DNA from: Pseudomonas viridiflava | GTDB taxonomy: Bacteria; Pseudomonadota; Gammaproteobacteria; Pseudomonadales; Pseudomonadaceae | NCBI RefSeq assembly: GCF_001642795.1 | Contig: NZ_LKEH01000047.1 | Span: 287,651-333,425, forward strand | Direction of reading: 5' to 3' | DNA: 45,775 nt | In this document: one piece after another, positions 1 to 8,969 of the stretch | How positions within the stretch are numbered: the stretch's first letter is position 1 | How the letters are laid out: each line of letters opens with the position of its first letter | Notes under the pieces: generated by a model | The model's input: the letters and a program-made list of their open reading frames with translations, nothing else | The model's database searches: none | What the model was told of the DNA's origin: nothing | Position numbers and translations under genes: made by a program

Positions 1-11
1 TTTCACCCACG

Positions 12-75
12 TCGCGATCTGCGGTGTTCATGACATCGCGGTACAAAAGCGCATCAGTGCCGCTGTCTCTCCGGA
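12..75. repeat. Diverged direct repeat, left copy
   Basis: This stretch is an imperfect copy of 166-224. Blocks TCGCGAT, GCGGTGTTCA, CATCGCG, AAAAGC and TCAGTGC occur in the same order and at nearly the same spacing in both. The right copy covers the last codons, the stop and the 3' flank of the PA2817-type gene; the left copy lies beyond the palindromic repeat at 95-150. Each copy contains a short CGCGAT/ATCGCG dyad. Whether it is a dispersed element or a broken local duplication cannot be told without the sequence left of the window. Confidence 0.55.
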
Positions 76-94
76 TAGCCAGATGACTTGTGTA

Positions 95-150
95 TAACGA
101 TGAGCGCTCCAGCGTGGGCATGCCTCCCATGACGCTCCGCGTCACAAATG
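95..150. repeat. P. syringae-type intergenic palindromic repeat (partial copy)
   Basis: Two short hairpins are visible: CGCT-cc-AGCG at 105-114 and GACGC-tcc-GCGTC at 131-143, joined by a linker containing ATGCCTCCCATG. The pattern resembles the abundant intergenic repeat of P. syringae genomes with motifs of the type CACGCTCTGCGTGGG and GACGCTCTGCGTCAC. This is recognition from memory; no copy count was made. No gene is visible at 1-205. Confidence 0.55.
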
Positions 151-165
151 GCACAGACTGCGGAT

Positions 166-224
166 TCGCGATTGGCGGTGTTCACCATCGCGTTGGAAAA
201 GCATGTCAGTGCTTGCTGCCCTGG
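166..224. repeat. Diverged direct repeat, right copy
   Basis: Partner of the repeat at 12-75. It spans the final codons and stop of the PA2817-type gene (stop at 206-208 on the minus strand) and the 40 bases after it. It contains an interrupted dyad, CGCGAT at its left and ATCGCG at its right, around GGTG-tt-CACC, which on the minus strand could also act as a weak 3' stem-loop of the gene. Confidence 0.55.
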
Positions 225-616
225 ATCGACATCGCCAGCAACTGCTTCTCCTGATTCCAGTCGAACGGCTCGTCGTTCTGCTCGGCTTCGTACCGGCGCT
301 CTTCAAGGGCCTGATACAGATCGATTTCATCGTCGGGCATGAAATGCAGGCAGTCACCGGCAAAGAACCACAGCAGGTCGCGCGGCACCAGATGGGCGAT
401 CTGCGGGTAGCGCTGGATGACCTGACACAGAATGTCCTGGCCCAGGTACTGGCTTTCGATAGGGTCTTGCGGCAATTGCTCGACCAGCTCGTCGAAGCGC
501 TCCATGAACAGTGCATGGCTTTCTTCTGGAACCTGCTCGGCCTCGCCCAGCGCGACCAGAATACTGCGCAGGTGCGCAAGCAGACCGAGATGGTGGTCGA
601 GAGTGGCGTCGGCCAT
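206..616 (-). CDS. PA2817-family conserved hypothetical protein
   Basis: A 136-residue acidic cytoplasmic protein with no signal peptide or membrane segment. It resembles the short Pseudomonas protein encoded next to the FadE gene (P. aeruginosa PA2817/PA2816 region); no biochemical role is known to me. The start is ATG at 616, with GAGG about nine bases upstream, giving a protein beginning MADATLDHH; the upstream in-frame extension to 712 runs through the terminator at 635-675 and is unlikely to be translated. It lies downstream of fadE on the same strand but is separated by that strong stem-loop, so it probably has its own promoter. The 3' end overlaps the direct repeat at 166-224. Confidence 0.8.
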   Translation of the reverse strand: MADATLDHHLGLLAHLRSILVALGEAEQVPEESHALFMERFDELVEQLPQDPIESQYLGQDILCQVIQRYPQIAHLVPRDLLWFFAGDCLHFMPDDEIDLYQALEERRYEAEQNDEPFDWNQEKQLLAMSIQGSKH

Positions 617-634
617 GATGTAATCCTCAAATGC

Positions 635-675
635 AAAAACAGGCGCGAGAGTATAAAGCTCTGCGCGCCTGTTTT
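635..675. terminator. Bidirectional rho-independent terminator
   Basis: The arms AAAAACAGGCGCGAGAG and CTCTGCGCGCCTGTTTT form a near-perfect stem around a TATAAAG loop, with runs of A on the left and T on the right. Read on the minus strand it ends fadE transcription before the PA2817-type gene. A smaller dyad CTGACC/GGTCAG lies between it and the fadE stop (about 684-701). Confidence 0.75.
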
Positions 676-712
676 GTGGATCAACTGACCTGCGAGGGTC
701 AGGTTGGGTCAA

Positions 713-3160
713 TCAGCGAATCTTGCCCGGTGTGTGCGTCAGCTCTTCTTTGTCGAAATCATCCACGTCTATCACCTTGCGACGAGCCGCTTCAGCGGTT
801 TTCAACGTCTGCGCCTCGTCAGCCTGCAGCACCCCGAGACGCAGCGCGGCGTCGATGAGTGGTTCGCCGGCTTCTGGCAGAACCTGCCCGCCCTTGAACG
901 CAACCTGCAGTTTTTTGTGCAGCGGATAGGCGGCACTCAGCAGGTCGCTGGCATGTTGCAGCGCGCCGACCGGATCTTCGGCCGATTGCGGGCGGTAGCA
1001 GCCTGCAAGCAGCTCTTCGAGCGTAGGATCGCCCTTGGCACGGCCCAATACCTGAGCCACTTCGGCGTCGAGCCTGTCCGACGGACCTTTGTGGCGACGG
1101 CCGAACGGGAAGACGATGACCCGCAGCAGACCACCCAGGATACGGTTCGGGAAGTTGCTGAGGATCTCGTCCATCGCCCGCTCCGAATGCCCCAGGCTTT
1201 CTTCCATGGCCCAGCGGAACAACGGGCTCATATGGTCCGGCGAACCCAGGTCGTGGTAACGCTTGAGGGATGCGGAAGCCAAGTACAGATGGCTGAGCAC
1301 ATCGCCCAAACGAGCCGACAGGCGCTCGCGGCGTTTCAGCTCGCCACCCAGCAGCATCATGCTCAGGTCTGCCAACATGGCGAAGGCCGCAGCCTGACGG
1401 TTCAGCGCTCTGAAATAGCCCTGGCTCAGGCTGTCGCCCGGCGCGCGTTCGAAATGCCCGAAACCCAGATTGAGAATCAACGTACTGGCCGCATTGCTGA
1501 CCGCAAAGCCGATGTGCTTGAGCAGCAGAGTGTCGAACTCGGCCAGTGCATTATCGTGGTCGGTGCGCCCGGCCAATGCCATTTCCTTGAGCACGAACGG
1601 ATGGCAGCGAATCGCGCCCTGACCGAAGATCATCAGGTTGCGCGAGAGAATGTTGGCTCCCTCGACGGTGATGAAGATCGGCGCACCTTGCCAGTTGCGA
1701 CCCAGATAGTTGTTCGGGCCCATGATGATGCCCTTGCCGCCATGCACGTCCATGGCGTGGCCGATGCACTCGCGGCCGCGCTCGGTCAGGTGGTATTTGA
1801 GGATCGCCGACAGGACCGACGGTTTTTCGCCCAGATCCACGGCATTCGCAGTGAGCATCCGCGCACTGTCCATCAGCCAGGCGTTGCCACCGATGCGCGC
1901 CAGTGCTTCTTGGATACCTTCGAATGCCGACAGCGGCACGTTGAACTGCTCGCGCACCTTGGCGTACTGACCGGTCACCAGACTCGTGTATTTGGCCGCA
2001 CCCGTACCCACAGCGGGCAGCGAGATCGAGCGGCCCACCGACAGGCAGTTCATCAGCATCATCCAACCCTTGCCCAGCATTGGCTGACCGCCGATCAGGT
2101 AGCTCAACGGGATGAACACGTCCTTGCCGGAGTTGGGGCCGTTCATAAACGCTGCGCCCAGTGGCACGTGACGACGGCCGATCTCGACGCCCGGCGTGTC
2201 AGTCGGAATCAGCGCCAGACTGATGCCCAGGTCTTCTTCCTCGCCCAGCAGGTGCTCGGGGTCGTAGGCCTTGAACGCCAGGCCGAGCAGGGTCGCGACC
2301 GGACCCAGTGTGATATAGCGCTTTTCCCAGGTCAGGCGCAGGCCAATGACTTCTTCGCCTTGCCAGTCACCCTTGCAGATAATGCCGGTGTCCGGCATCG
2401 CGCCCGCATCGGAACCCGCCAGCGGGCCGGTCAGGGCGAAGCAGGGGATGTCATCGCCGCGCGCCAGGCGGGGCAGGTAGTGATTGCGCTGTTCGTCGGT
2501 GCCGTAATGAAGCAACAGTTCGGCAGGCCCGAGGGAGTTGGGGACCATCACGGTTGAAGCCAGGTCGCCGCTGCGGGTCGCCAGTTTCATGGCGATCTGC
2601 GAGTGGGCATAGGCCGAGAAGCCTTTGCCGCCGAATTCTTTCGGGATGATCAGCGCGAAGAAGCCGTGCTGCTTGATGTGCTCCCAGGCTTGCGGCGGCA
2701 GGTCCATGGCCTGACCGATTTCCCAGTCGCTGACCATCGCGCACAATTCTTCGGTCGGGCCGTCGATGAACGCCTGCTCTTCTTCAGTCAGCTGGACTTT
2801 CGGATAGGCCAGCAGTTTGTCCCAGTCGGGACGGCCGCTGAACAGTTCGCCATCCCACCAGACCGTACCGGCGTCGATGGCGTCACGCTCGGTTTCGGAC
2901 ATCGGTGGCAGGACTTTCCTGAACCAGCTGAACATTGGTGCCGTGAAGTGTTTGCGGCGCAGGTCGGGCAGGATCATCGGTATGAAGATCGCCAGCCACA
3001 GTATCCAGAAAATCGTCAACAGCCAGCCTGGAGCGTGGCTGAAAATGCCCATCGCCAGCAGGTAGACCGCCACTACGCCCAGCGCGGGCAGCGGGTCGGT
3101 ACGTCGGTGCGCCAGCCAGGCAATGCCCACGACCAGCACAACAATCCACAACAGCAGCAT
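713..3160 (-). CDS. fadE: FadE-type acyl-CoA dehydrogenase, membrane-anchored
   Basis: An 815-residue protein, the usual length for gammaproteobacterial FadE. It catalyses the first step of fatty-acid beta-oxidation, making the trans-2-enoyl-CoA with FAD. The N-terminus (residues 1-65) has two hydrophobic segments beginning MLLLWIVVLVVG, expected to tie the enzyme to the inner membrane. The acyl-CoA dehydrogenase core follows, with the ALTGPLAGSDAG region and a glycine-rich VHGGKGI stretch, then the FadE-specific C-terminal domain. The start is ATG at 3160 with GGAGGA eight bases upstream; the upstream frame to 3256 has no such signal. It is divergent from the GST gene. It matches PA2815 in order and sequence character. 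Confidence 0.92.
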   Translation of the reverse strand: MLLLWIVVLVVGIAWLAHRRTDPLPALGVVAVYLLAMGIFSHAPGWLLTIFWILWLAIFIPMILPDLRRKHFTAPMFSWFRKVLPPMSETERDAIDAGTVWWDGELFSGRPDWDKLLAYPKVQLTEEEQAFIDGPTEELCAMVSDWEIGQAMDLPPQAWEHIKQHGFFALIIPKEFGGKGFSAYAHSQIAMKLATRSGDLASTVMVPNSLGPAELLLHYGTDEQRNHYLPRLARGDDIPCFALTGPLAGSDAGAMPDTGIICKGDWQGEEVIGLRLTWEKRYITLGPVATLLGLAFKAYDPEHLLGEEEDLGISLALIPTDTPGVEIGRRHVPLGAAFMNGPNSGKDVFIPLSYLIGGQPMLGKGWMMLMNCLSVGRSISLPAVGTGAAKYTSLVTGQYAKVREQFNVPLSAFEGIQEALARIGGNAWLMDSARMLTANAVDLGEKPSVLSAILKYHLTERGRECIGHAMDVHGGKGIIMGPNNYLGRNWQGAPIFITVEGANILSRNLMIFGQGAIRCHPFVLKEMALAGRTDHDNALAEFDTLLLKHIGFAVSNAASTLILNLGFGHFERAPGDSLSQGYFRALNRQAAAFAMLADLSMMLLGGELKRRERLSARLGDVLSHLYLASASLKRYHDLGSPDHMSPLFRWAMEESLGHSERAMDEILSNFPNRILGGLLRVIVFPFGRRHKGPSDRLDAEVAQVLGRAKGDPTLEELLAGCYRPQSAEDPVGALQHASDLLSAAYPLHKKLQVAFKGGQVLPEAGEPLIDAALRLGVLQADEAQTLKTAEAARRKVIDVDDFDKEELTHTPGKIR

Positions 3161-3322
3161 ACGTATTCCTCCGTGATGAACGCTGCGTTCGCAACGCTCA
3201 AGAACTGGTCGCCAGGCAGTGGTGGGGCGACATCGATAGTGACCCTGTCCTGACAAGGAAGTTGCCAGCGGATCGGGTAGACTGAGCAGTCAGTTTTTCA
3301 CAGCCACTGCGAGGGGAACGCA

Positions 3323-3946
3323 ATGCTCAAGATATGGGGTCGGAAGAATTCAAGCAACGTGCGCAAGGCACTCTGGATTGCCGAAGAAGTCGGCGTGCCG
3401 TACGAGACCCAGGACGCCGGTGGCGCGTTCGGACTGGTCAATGAAGCGGCGTACCGCAGCAAGAACCCCAACGGCCGTATACCCATGATCGAAGACGGCG
3501 ATTTCGTGCTCTGGGAATCCAACGCTATCGTGCGTTACCTGGCGGCCCGTCATGCTCCGGATTCCGACCTGTATCCCGCCGATCTCCAAGCCAGGGCCCT
3601 GGCAGACAAATGGATGGACTGGACCACTTCGACCATCGCTGCGCCATTTAGCCCGGTATTCTGGGGCGTAGTGCGCACGCCGGCTGACAAGCAGGACTGG
3701 AACGCCATCAACGAGGGCATCATCCATCTTCACAGCCTGCTGCTGGTCGCAGACGAAACCTTGTCCCGCCAGCCCTACCTGTCGGGTGAGGCATTCGGCA
3801 TGGGCGACATCCCGCTGGGCTGCTTCGCCTACGCCTGGTTTGAAATGCCGATTGAACGTCCGCCGCTGCCTCACCTCCAAGCCTGGTATGAACGCCTCAA
3901 GACGCGTCCGGCGTACCGCAAGGCGGTCATGAGTCCTTTGACGTAA
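3323..3946 (+). CDS. Glutathione S-transferase family protein
   Basis: A 207-residue soluble protein with a thioredoxin-like N-terminal half (residues 1-80) and an all-helical C-terminal half. The start MLKIWGRKNSSNVRKALW carries the Ser/Asn pair typical of active sites in bacterial theta/beta-like GSTs, and NGRIPMIEDGDFVLWES is the glutathione-binding strand with the cis-proline and the E-S pair. It is expected to conjugate or reduce electrophiles with glutathione; the substrate is unknown. The start ATG has GAGGGG upstream. It is divergent from fadE across 162 bases in which I see no convincing promoter. It matches the P. aeruginosa PA2813 position. Confidence 0.88.
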   Translation: MLKIWGRKNSSNVRKALWIAEEVGVPYETQDAGGAFGLVNEAAYRSKNPNGRIPMIEDGDFVLWESNAIVRYLAARHAPDSDLYPADLQARALADKWMDWTTSTIAAPFSPVFWGVVRTPADKQDWNAINEGIIHLHSLLLVADETLSRQPYLSGEAFGMGDIPLGCFAYAWFEMPIERPPLPHLQAWYERLKTRPAYRKAVMSPLT

Positions 3947-4150
3947 CGCCAGAGCCGCGCAGAGCCGCGCAGAGGTCCGCGCGGGCAAGGCGTGCCGGCT
4001 CATCACGGCGCTTCGATATTTACTATTAACAAATGTGTCTGTACTTGAACGACCCGGCCAAGCACCATTGCATGATCGGGTGTCAGTGACGCGCACAGCG
4101 GCTTTCAGCCCACCCCTTTCTTTCTATTCTGATTTGGTACCTTTTCCGAT

Positions 4151-5083
4151 ATGTCTTCTGCTCTGTCCATCCGGCAGCTAACCAAAACCTACGGCAACGG
4201 TTTCCAGGCCCTGAGTGGTATCGACCTGGACGTCGCCGAAGGTGATTTCTTCGCCTTGCTCGGCCCCAACGGCGCTGGCAAATCCACCACCATCGGCATC
4301 ATCTCGACGCTGGTCAACAAGACCAGCGGCACGGTGAACATCTTCGGTCATGACCTGGACCGCGAGCCTGCTGCGCTCAAGCGCTGCATCGGTGTCGTGC
4401 CGCAGGAGTTCAATTTCAACCAGTTCGAGAAAACCTTCGACATCGTCGTGACCCAGGCTGGCTACTACGGCATTCCGGCGAAGATCGCCAAGGAACGCGC
4501 CGAGCAGTACCTGACCCAGCTGGGGCTGTGGGACAAGCGCGACGTGCCTTCGCGTTCGCTGTCCGGCGGCATGAAGCGTCGTCTGATGATCGCCCGTGCG
4601 CTGATTCACGAGCCGCGCCTGCTGATTCTCGACGAGCCGACTGCCGGTGTGGACATCGAATTGCGCCGCTCCATGTGGACGTTCCTGACCGAACTGAACC
4701 GCAAGGGCATCACCATCATCCTGACCACGCACTATCTGGAAGAGGCCGAACAACTGTGCCGCAACATCGGCATCATCGACCACGGCACGATTGTCCAGAA
4801 CACCAGCATGAAGCAACTGCTCAGCACTCTGACCGTCGAGACGTTCCTGCTCGACCTCAAGGCGACCTGGCAGACCGCGCCACAGTTGCCGGGCTTCCCC
4901 AGCCGTCTGCTCGACAGCCATACGCTGGAAGTGCAGGTCGACAAGAACGTGGGCATCACCGCGCTGTTCAGTCAACTGGCTGCGCAGAACATTGAAGTGC
5001 TGAGCCTGCGCAATAAATCCAATCGCCTTGAGGAGTTGTTCGTGTCTCTGGTGGAAAAAAACCTGGCGAAGGTGGCGCTATGA
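4151..5083 (+). CDS. ABC-2 type exporter, ATP-binding subunit
   Basis: A 310-residue nucleotide-binding subunit. Walker A GPNGAGKST is at residues 38-46, the signature LSGGMKRRL near 137, Walker B LLILDEP near 157-163, and the H-loop TTHYLEE near 193. The family is close to E. coli YadG and P. aeruginosa PA2812, which energise small ABC-2 exporters of unknown substrate. The gene overlaps the permease gene by four bases (ATGA at 5080), so the two are translationally coupled. The 204-base gap before it holds a short GC-rich tandem repeat (about 3950-3975). The region just before ATG is pyrimidine-rich and I see no clear ribosome-binding site. Confidence 0.9.
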   Translation: MSSALSIRQLTKTYGNGFQALSGIDLDVAEGDFFALLGPNGAGKSTTIGIISTLVNKTSGTVNIFGHDLDREPAALKRCIGVVPQEFNFNQFEKTFDIVVTQAGYYGIPAKIAKERAEQYLTQLGLWDKRDVPSRSLSGGMKRRLMIARALIHEPRLLILDEPTAGVDIELRRSMWTFLTELNRKGITIILTTHYLEEAEQLCRNIGIIDHGTIVQNTSMKQLLSTLTVETFLLDLKATWQTAPQLPGFPSRLLDSHTLEVQVDKNVGITALFSQLAAQNIEVLSLRNKSNRLEELFVSLVEKNLAKVAL

Positions 5084-5868
5084 CTGCTCAGACCGGCGAA
5101 CTGCGCCCCAATCTGGTTGCCCTGAAAACCATCGTGTTCCGTGAAGTGCACCGTTTCATGCGCATCTGGCCGCAGACCCTGCTGCCGCCTGCGATCACCA
5201 TGGTCCTTTACTTCGTCATCTTCGGTAACCTGATCGGTCGCCAAATCGGTGACATGGGCGGCTTCACCTACATGCAGTACATCGTGCCGGGGCTGATCAT
5301 GATGTCGGTGATCACCAACTCCTACGGCAACGTGGTATCGAGCTTCTTCGGTGCCAAGTTCCAGCACTCGATCGAAGAACTGATGGTGTCGCCGGTATCA
5401 CCGCACACCATCCTGGTCGGTTACACACTGGGCGGCGTGCTGCGCGGTCTGATGGTGGGTTTCATCGTGACCATGCTGTCGATGTTCTTCACCGACCTGC
5501 AGGTTCACCACCTCGGCGTGACCATCGTGGTGGTCGTGCTGACCGCAACCATCTTCTCGCTGCTGGGCTTCATCAACGCTGTCTTCGCACGCAACTTCGA
5601 CGACATCTCGATCATCCCGACCTTCGTGCTTACCCCGTTGACCTACCTCGGTGGTGTGTTCTACTCGATCAACCTGCTGCCGCCGTTCTGGCAGACCGTG
5701 TCGCTGGCCAACCCGGTCCTGCACATGGTCAACGCCTTCCGTTACGGCATTCTGGGTGTTTCCGACATCAAGATCAGCATCGCCCTGGCGTTCATGATCG
5801 TCGCCACCTTCGTGCTGTACTTCGGCTGTGCACGGTTGCTGGTGAGTGGGCGTGGTATGCGTCAGTAA
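5080..5868 (+). CDS. ABC-2 type exporter, permease subunit
   Basis: A 262-residue integral membrane protein with about six hydrophobic segments (for example residues 28-50, 60-85, 105-130, 140-165, 172-195 and 230-252). It belongs to the ABC-2 permease family close to E. coli YadH and P. aeruginosa PA2811. The motif YLGGVFYSINLLPPFWQ in the second half is characteristic of the family. It forms the membrane channel for the ATPase encoded just upstream, with a four-base ATGA overlap. The substrate is not evident. A 12-bp stem-loop follows at 5878-5905. Confidence 0.9.
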   Translation: MTAQTGELRPNLVALKTIVFREVHRFMRIWPQTLLPPAITMVLYFVIFGNLIGRQIGDMGGFTYMQYIVPGLIMMSVITNSYGNVVSSFFGAKFQHSIEELMVSPVSPHTILVGYTLGGVLRGLMVGFIVTMLSMFFTDLQVHHLGVTIVVVVLTATIFSLLGFINAVFARNFDDISIIPTFVLTPLTYLGGVFYSINLLPPFWQTVSLANPVLHMVNAFRYGILGVSDIKISIALAFMIVATFVLYFGCARLLVSGRGMRQ

Positions 5869-5877
5869 CACTTTCAC

Positions 5878-5905
5878 CATCGGCCCGCCTTACGGCGGGT
5901 CGATG
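5878..5905. terminator. Strong stem-loop after the ABC exporter operon
   Basis: CATCGGCCCGCC pairs with GGCGGGTCGATG around a TTAC loop (12 pairs including one G-U). No T-run follows on either strand, so it may be a 3' stability hairpin or a weak terminator rather than a full rho-independent terminator. Confidence 0.5.
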
Positions 5906-6003
5906 GCTCTGCAAGCCTGCCCTTTCAGATTCTGAAACACACCTCCTGCCCATACTTCTTTGCCTGCGCTCATCCTTGAGGCTTTCCGCTTCGAGTACTC
6001 CTC

Positions 6004-8220
6004 ATGCGCACAGGGATGATCGCGCTCGCGCTCGGCCTGTTGGCCCTGCGCTTCCTGCCTGCCTTGCCTGATACCTGGCTGTTGCTGCTGATGCCCGCTG
6101 TGGCCTTGATGCTGTTGCCATTTCGCACCTACCCGCTGGCCTTCTTCCTGTTCGGCTTGACGTGGGCTTGCGTCTCGGCGCAATCGGCACTGGATGATCG
6201 ATTGCTGTCCCGGCTCGACGGCCAGACGCTATGGCTGCAAGGCACGGTGGTCGGGTTGCCGAGTGCGGCTGAGGGGGTGGTGCGTTTCGAGCTCGCGGAT
6301 GGTGTGTCACGACGGGCGAAATTACCCCGGCTGATGCGCATTGCCTGGTATGGCGGTCCTGAAGTGCGCAGCGGTGAGCGATGGCGACTGGCGGTGAAGC
6401 TCAAGCGGCCGGGTGGACTGGTTAATCCCGAAGCGTTCGATTACGAGGCCTGGTTATTGGCCCAGCGTATCGGCGCGACCGGCACCGTGGTGGACGGTCA
6501 GTTGCTGGCGCCGGCGCGTGCTGCCTGGCGCGATGCCATTCGCCAACGGCTGCTGGCCGTCGACGCGCAGGGGCGCGAAGGCGGGCTGGCGGCGCTTGTG
6601 CTGGGGGATGGCTCGGGCTTGTCGACCACTGACTGGCAAGTGCTGCAGGACACCGGCACTGTGCATTTGCTGGTGATCTCCGGACAGCACATCAGCCTCT
6701 TGGCTGGCGTGATTTATGCGCTGGTGGGCCTGCTGGCGCGCTGGGGACTGTGGCCGCGGACTCTGCCGTGGCTGCCCTGGGCGTGCGGTCTGGCGTTCGC
6801 GTCGGCGCTGGGGTATGGCTTGCTGGCCGGGTTCGACGTGCCGGTGCGCCGTGCCTGTGTGATGGTGGGTCTGGTTCTGCTCTGGCGTTTGCGCTTTCGG
6901 CATCTGGGCATGACCTGGCCGTTACTGCTGTCGCTCAACGCCGTGCTGGTGTTCGAGCCGCTGGTGAGTCTGCAGCCGGGGTTCTGGCTGTCTTTTGCGG
7001 CGGTCGGGATTCTGATCCTTATCTTCAGTGGCCGCCTCGGTGCCTGGAGCTGGATGCAGAGCTGGACGAGAGCCCAGTGGCTGATTGCCGTCGGCCTGCT
7101 GCCTATTCTGATGATGTTGAACCTGCCGATCAGTGTCAGCGGTCCGCTGGCCAATTTGCTGGCTGTGCCTTGGGTCAGTGTCGTCGTTCTGCCTGCGGCA
7201 CTGATTGGCACGCTGTTGCTGCCTGTTCCGATGCTGGGCGAGGGCTTATTGTGGCTGGCCGGTGGGGCGCTGGAAGGGCTATTCGTGTTTCTGGGCTGGA
7301 TGGCGAACCTTGTGCCTGCCTGGCTGCCCAGTACCACGCCGGCCTGGACTCTGATCCTGAGTCTGCTGGGCGCGTTCTTGCTCCTGCTGCCCAGAGGTGT
7401 GCCGATGCGGCCTCTGGGCTGGACGCTGCTGTTGCTGTGCGTGTTTCCACCACTCAAGTCGGTGCCCGCCGGACAGGTTGACGTTCTGCAACTGGATGTC
7501 GGGCAGGGGCTGTCGATTTTGTTGCGCACCCGACACCACACGCTGCTGTATGACGCCGGGCCACGTTTCGGTGAGTTCGATATCGGTCAGCGGGTGGTCG
7601 TGCCGGCCATTCGCAAGAGTGGGGTACGGCATCTGGACGTGATGCTGCTCAGTCACGCAGATTCCGATCATGCCGGAGGTGCACCGGCAGTCCACAAGGC
7701 GTTTACGGTCGGGCGTGTGCTGGGCGGAGATATCGAGCGCCTTCCGCCTGCACTCGGGGCACTTCGTTGTGAAAACGGCGAGCAGTGGGAGTGGGACGGC
7801 GTGGTGTTTTCAACCTGGATCTGGGAGCAGGCACCCGAAGGCAATGCAGGGTCCTGCATGCTGAGCGTCGACGCCGGTGGCGAGCGATTGTTGCTGACCG
7901 GCGATGTTGATGCCGAGGCCGAACAGGCGGCCATCGACAGTGGATTCGACCTGCGCGCCCAGTGGCTTCAGGCACCTCATCACGGCAGTCGGTCCTCATC
8001 CTCTAAACCGTTTCTGAGAGCGGTCATGCCGAAAGGTGTGCTGATTTCCCGCGGACGTAACAATGCGTTCGGCCACCCACACCCGCTGGTCATGGCGCGT
8101 TATAAATGGAACGGTATCGTCAGCTACGACAGTGCCGAGCTGGGTGCCATCCGTCTGCAACTGGGTACTTACGGCAGCCCTGAGGCACAGCGCGCGCAGC
8201 GACGTTTCTGGCGTGACTGA
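6004..8220 (+). CDS. comEC: ComEC/Rec2 family DNA-uptake channel
   Basis: A 738-residue polytopic inner-membrane protein predicted to carry single-stranded DNA across the inner membrane during natural transformation. It has N-terminal membrane segments and an OB-like region (residues 1-160), then the Competence domain with many hydrophobic helices (about 190-480; the motif LLVISGQHISLLAG is typical). A C-terminal metallo-beta-lactamase-like domain follows with HADSDH at 551-556 and APHHGSRSS near 660. The metal-binding residues look intact, so the nuclease-like domain may be active. The start ATG at 6004 has only a weak ribosome-binding site. It is the first gene of the comEC-exbB-exbD-lpxK run, as PA2984 is in P. 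aeruginosa. Confidence 0.92.
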   Translation: MRTGMIALALGLLALRFLPALPDTWLLLLMPAVALMLLPFRTYPLAFFLFGLTWACVSAQSALDDRLLSRLDGQTLWLQGTVVGLPSAAEGVVRFELADGVSRRAKLPRLMRIAWYGGPEVRSGERWRLAVKLKRPGGLVNPEAFDYEAWLLAQRIGATGTVVDGQLLAPARAAWRDAIRQRLLAVDAQGREGGLAALVLGDGSGLSTTDWQVLQDTGTVHLLVISGQHISLLAGVIYALVGLLARWGLWPRTLPWLPWACGLAFASALGYGLLAGFDVPVRRACVMVGLVLLWRLRFRHLGMTWPLLLSLNAVLVFEPLVSLQPGFWLSFAAVGILILIFSGRLGAWSWMQSWTRAQWLIAVGLLPILMMLNLPISVSGPLANLLAVPWVSVVVLPAALIGTLLLPVPMLGEGLLWLAGGALEGLFVFLGWMANLVPAWLPSTTPAWTLILSLLGAFLLLLPRGVPMRPLGWTLLLLCVFPPLKSVPAGQVDVLQLDVGQGLSILLRTRHHTLLYDAGPRFGEFDIGQRVVVPAIRKSGVRHLDVMLLSHADSDHAGGAPAVHKAFTVGRVLGGDIERLPPALGALRCENGEQWEWDGVVFSTWIWEQAPEGNAGSCMLSVDAGGERLLLTGDVDAEAEQAAIDSGFDLRAQWLQAPHHGSRSSSSKPFLRAVMPKGVLISRGRNNAFGHPHPLVMARYKWNGIVSYDSAELGAIRLQLGTYGSPEAQRAQRRFWRD

Positions 8221-8291
8221 ATCCACGGATATCGACGGCAACCGGCGACCCTATGATAGAGTGGCGCCAATTTTTCAAGGGAGTGGTCACT

Positions 8292-8969
8292 GTGTGGGAA
8301 CTGGTCAAATCTGGCGGCTGGATGATGTTGCCGATCATTTTGAGTTCCATCGCCGCTGCCGGCATCATCATCGAACGGCTCTGGACGCTGCGCGCCAGCC
8401 GTATCACGCCGCCGCACTTGCTGGGGCAGGTCTGGCAGTGGATTCAGGATCAGAAACTCGATAAAGAGAAGCTCAAGCAACTGCGTGCCGATTCGCCTCT
8501 GGGTGAAATCCTTGCGGCAGGCCTGGCCAACTCCAGGCATGGTCGCGAGATCATGAAAGAGTGCATCGAGGAAGCCGCAGCGCGGGTCATTCATGATCTG
8601 GAGCGTTACCTGAGTGCGCTGGGTTCGATTGCTGCTATGGCGCCGTTGCTGGGTTTGTTGGGCACCGTGCTGGGCATGATCGATATCTTCGGATCTTTCA
8701 ACAGCTCTGGAGCCACGGCCAACGCCGGTGTTCTCGCGGGCGGTATTTCCAAGGCGCTGATCTGTACCGCGTCGGGCCTGATCGTGGCCATTCCGGCCAT
8801 CTTTTTTCACCGTTTTCTGCAAAGCCGTGTCGATGAGCTGGTGGTCGGCATGGAGCAGCAGGCCATTCGTCTGGTCGAGGTGGTGCAGGGCGACCGTGAC
8901 GTCGATCTGATCGACGCCAAGGTCGACCTCAAGTCCCTGGCCAAGGCAGGCGGGAGCAAGAAGAAGTGA
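8292..8969 (+). CDS. exbB: ExbB/TolQ-type proton-channel protein
   Basis: A 225-residue MotA/TolQ/ExbB family protein. Three hydrophobic segments are visible: near residues 10-30 (GGWMMLPIILSSIAAAGIII), near 115-135 (IAAMAPLLGLLGTVLGMI) and near 155-180. The conserved LLGTVLGMI stretch is the proton-channel signature. It works with the ExbD partner next door to use the proton motive force. The GTG start at 8292 is chosen because AAGGGAG sits eight to ten bases before it; an in-frame ATG at 8253 lacks a ribosome-binding site. No TonB gene is adjacent. The genomic setting next to lpxK (as in PA2983) suggests an envelope function, but the client is unknown. Confidence 0.88.
   Translation: MWELVKSGGWMMLPIILSSIAAAGIIIERLWTLRASRITPPHLLGQVWQWIQDQKLDKEKLKQLRADSPLGEILAAGLANSRHGREIMKECIEEAAARVIHDLERYLSALGSIAAMAPLLGLLGTVLGMIDIFGSFNSSGATANAGVLAGGISKALICTASGLIVAIPAIFFHRFLQSRVDELVVGMEQQAIRLVEVVQGDRDVDLIDAKVDLKSLAKAGGSKKK

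Noticed and set aside
704..2557. Open frame of 617 codons on the plus strand opposite fadE
   Set aside because: It is an antisense shadow of fadE: the minus-strand protein has clear acyl-CoA dehydrogenase motifs, and the plus-strand product is Gln/Arg/His-rich with no recognisable domain or ribosome-binding site.
3947..4010. REP-like GC-rich sequence after the GST gene (GCGCGGGCAAGGCGTGCC and a 10-base tandem unit)
   Set aside because: It resembles Pseudomonas REP cores only in part and lacks a clear stem; I could not support a repeat-family call.
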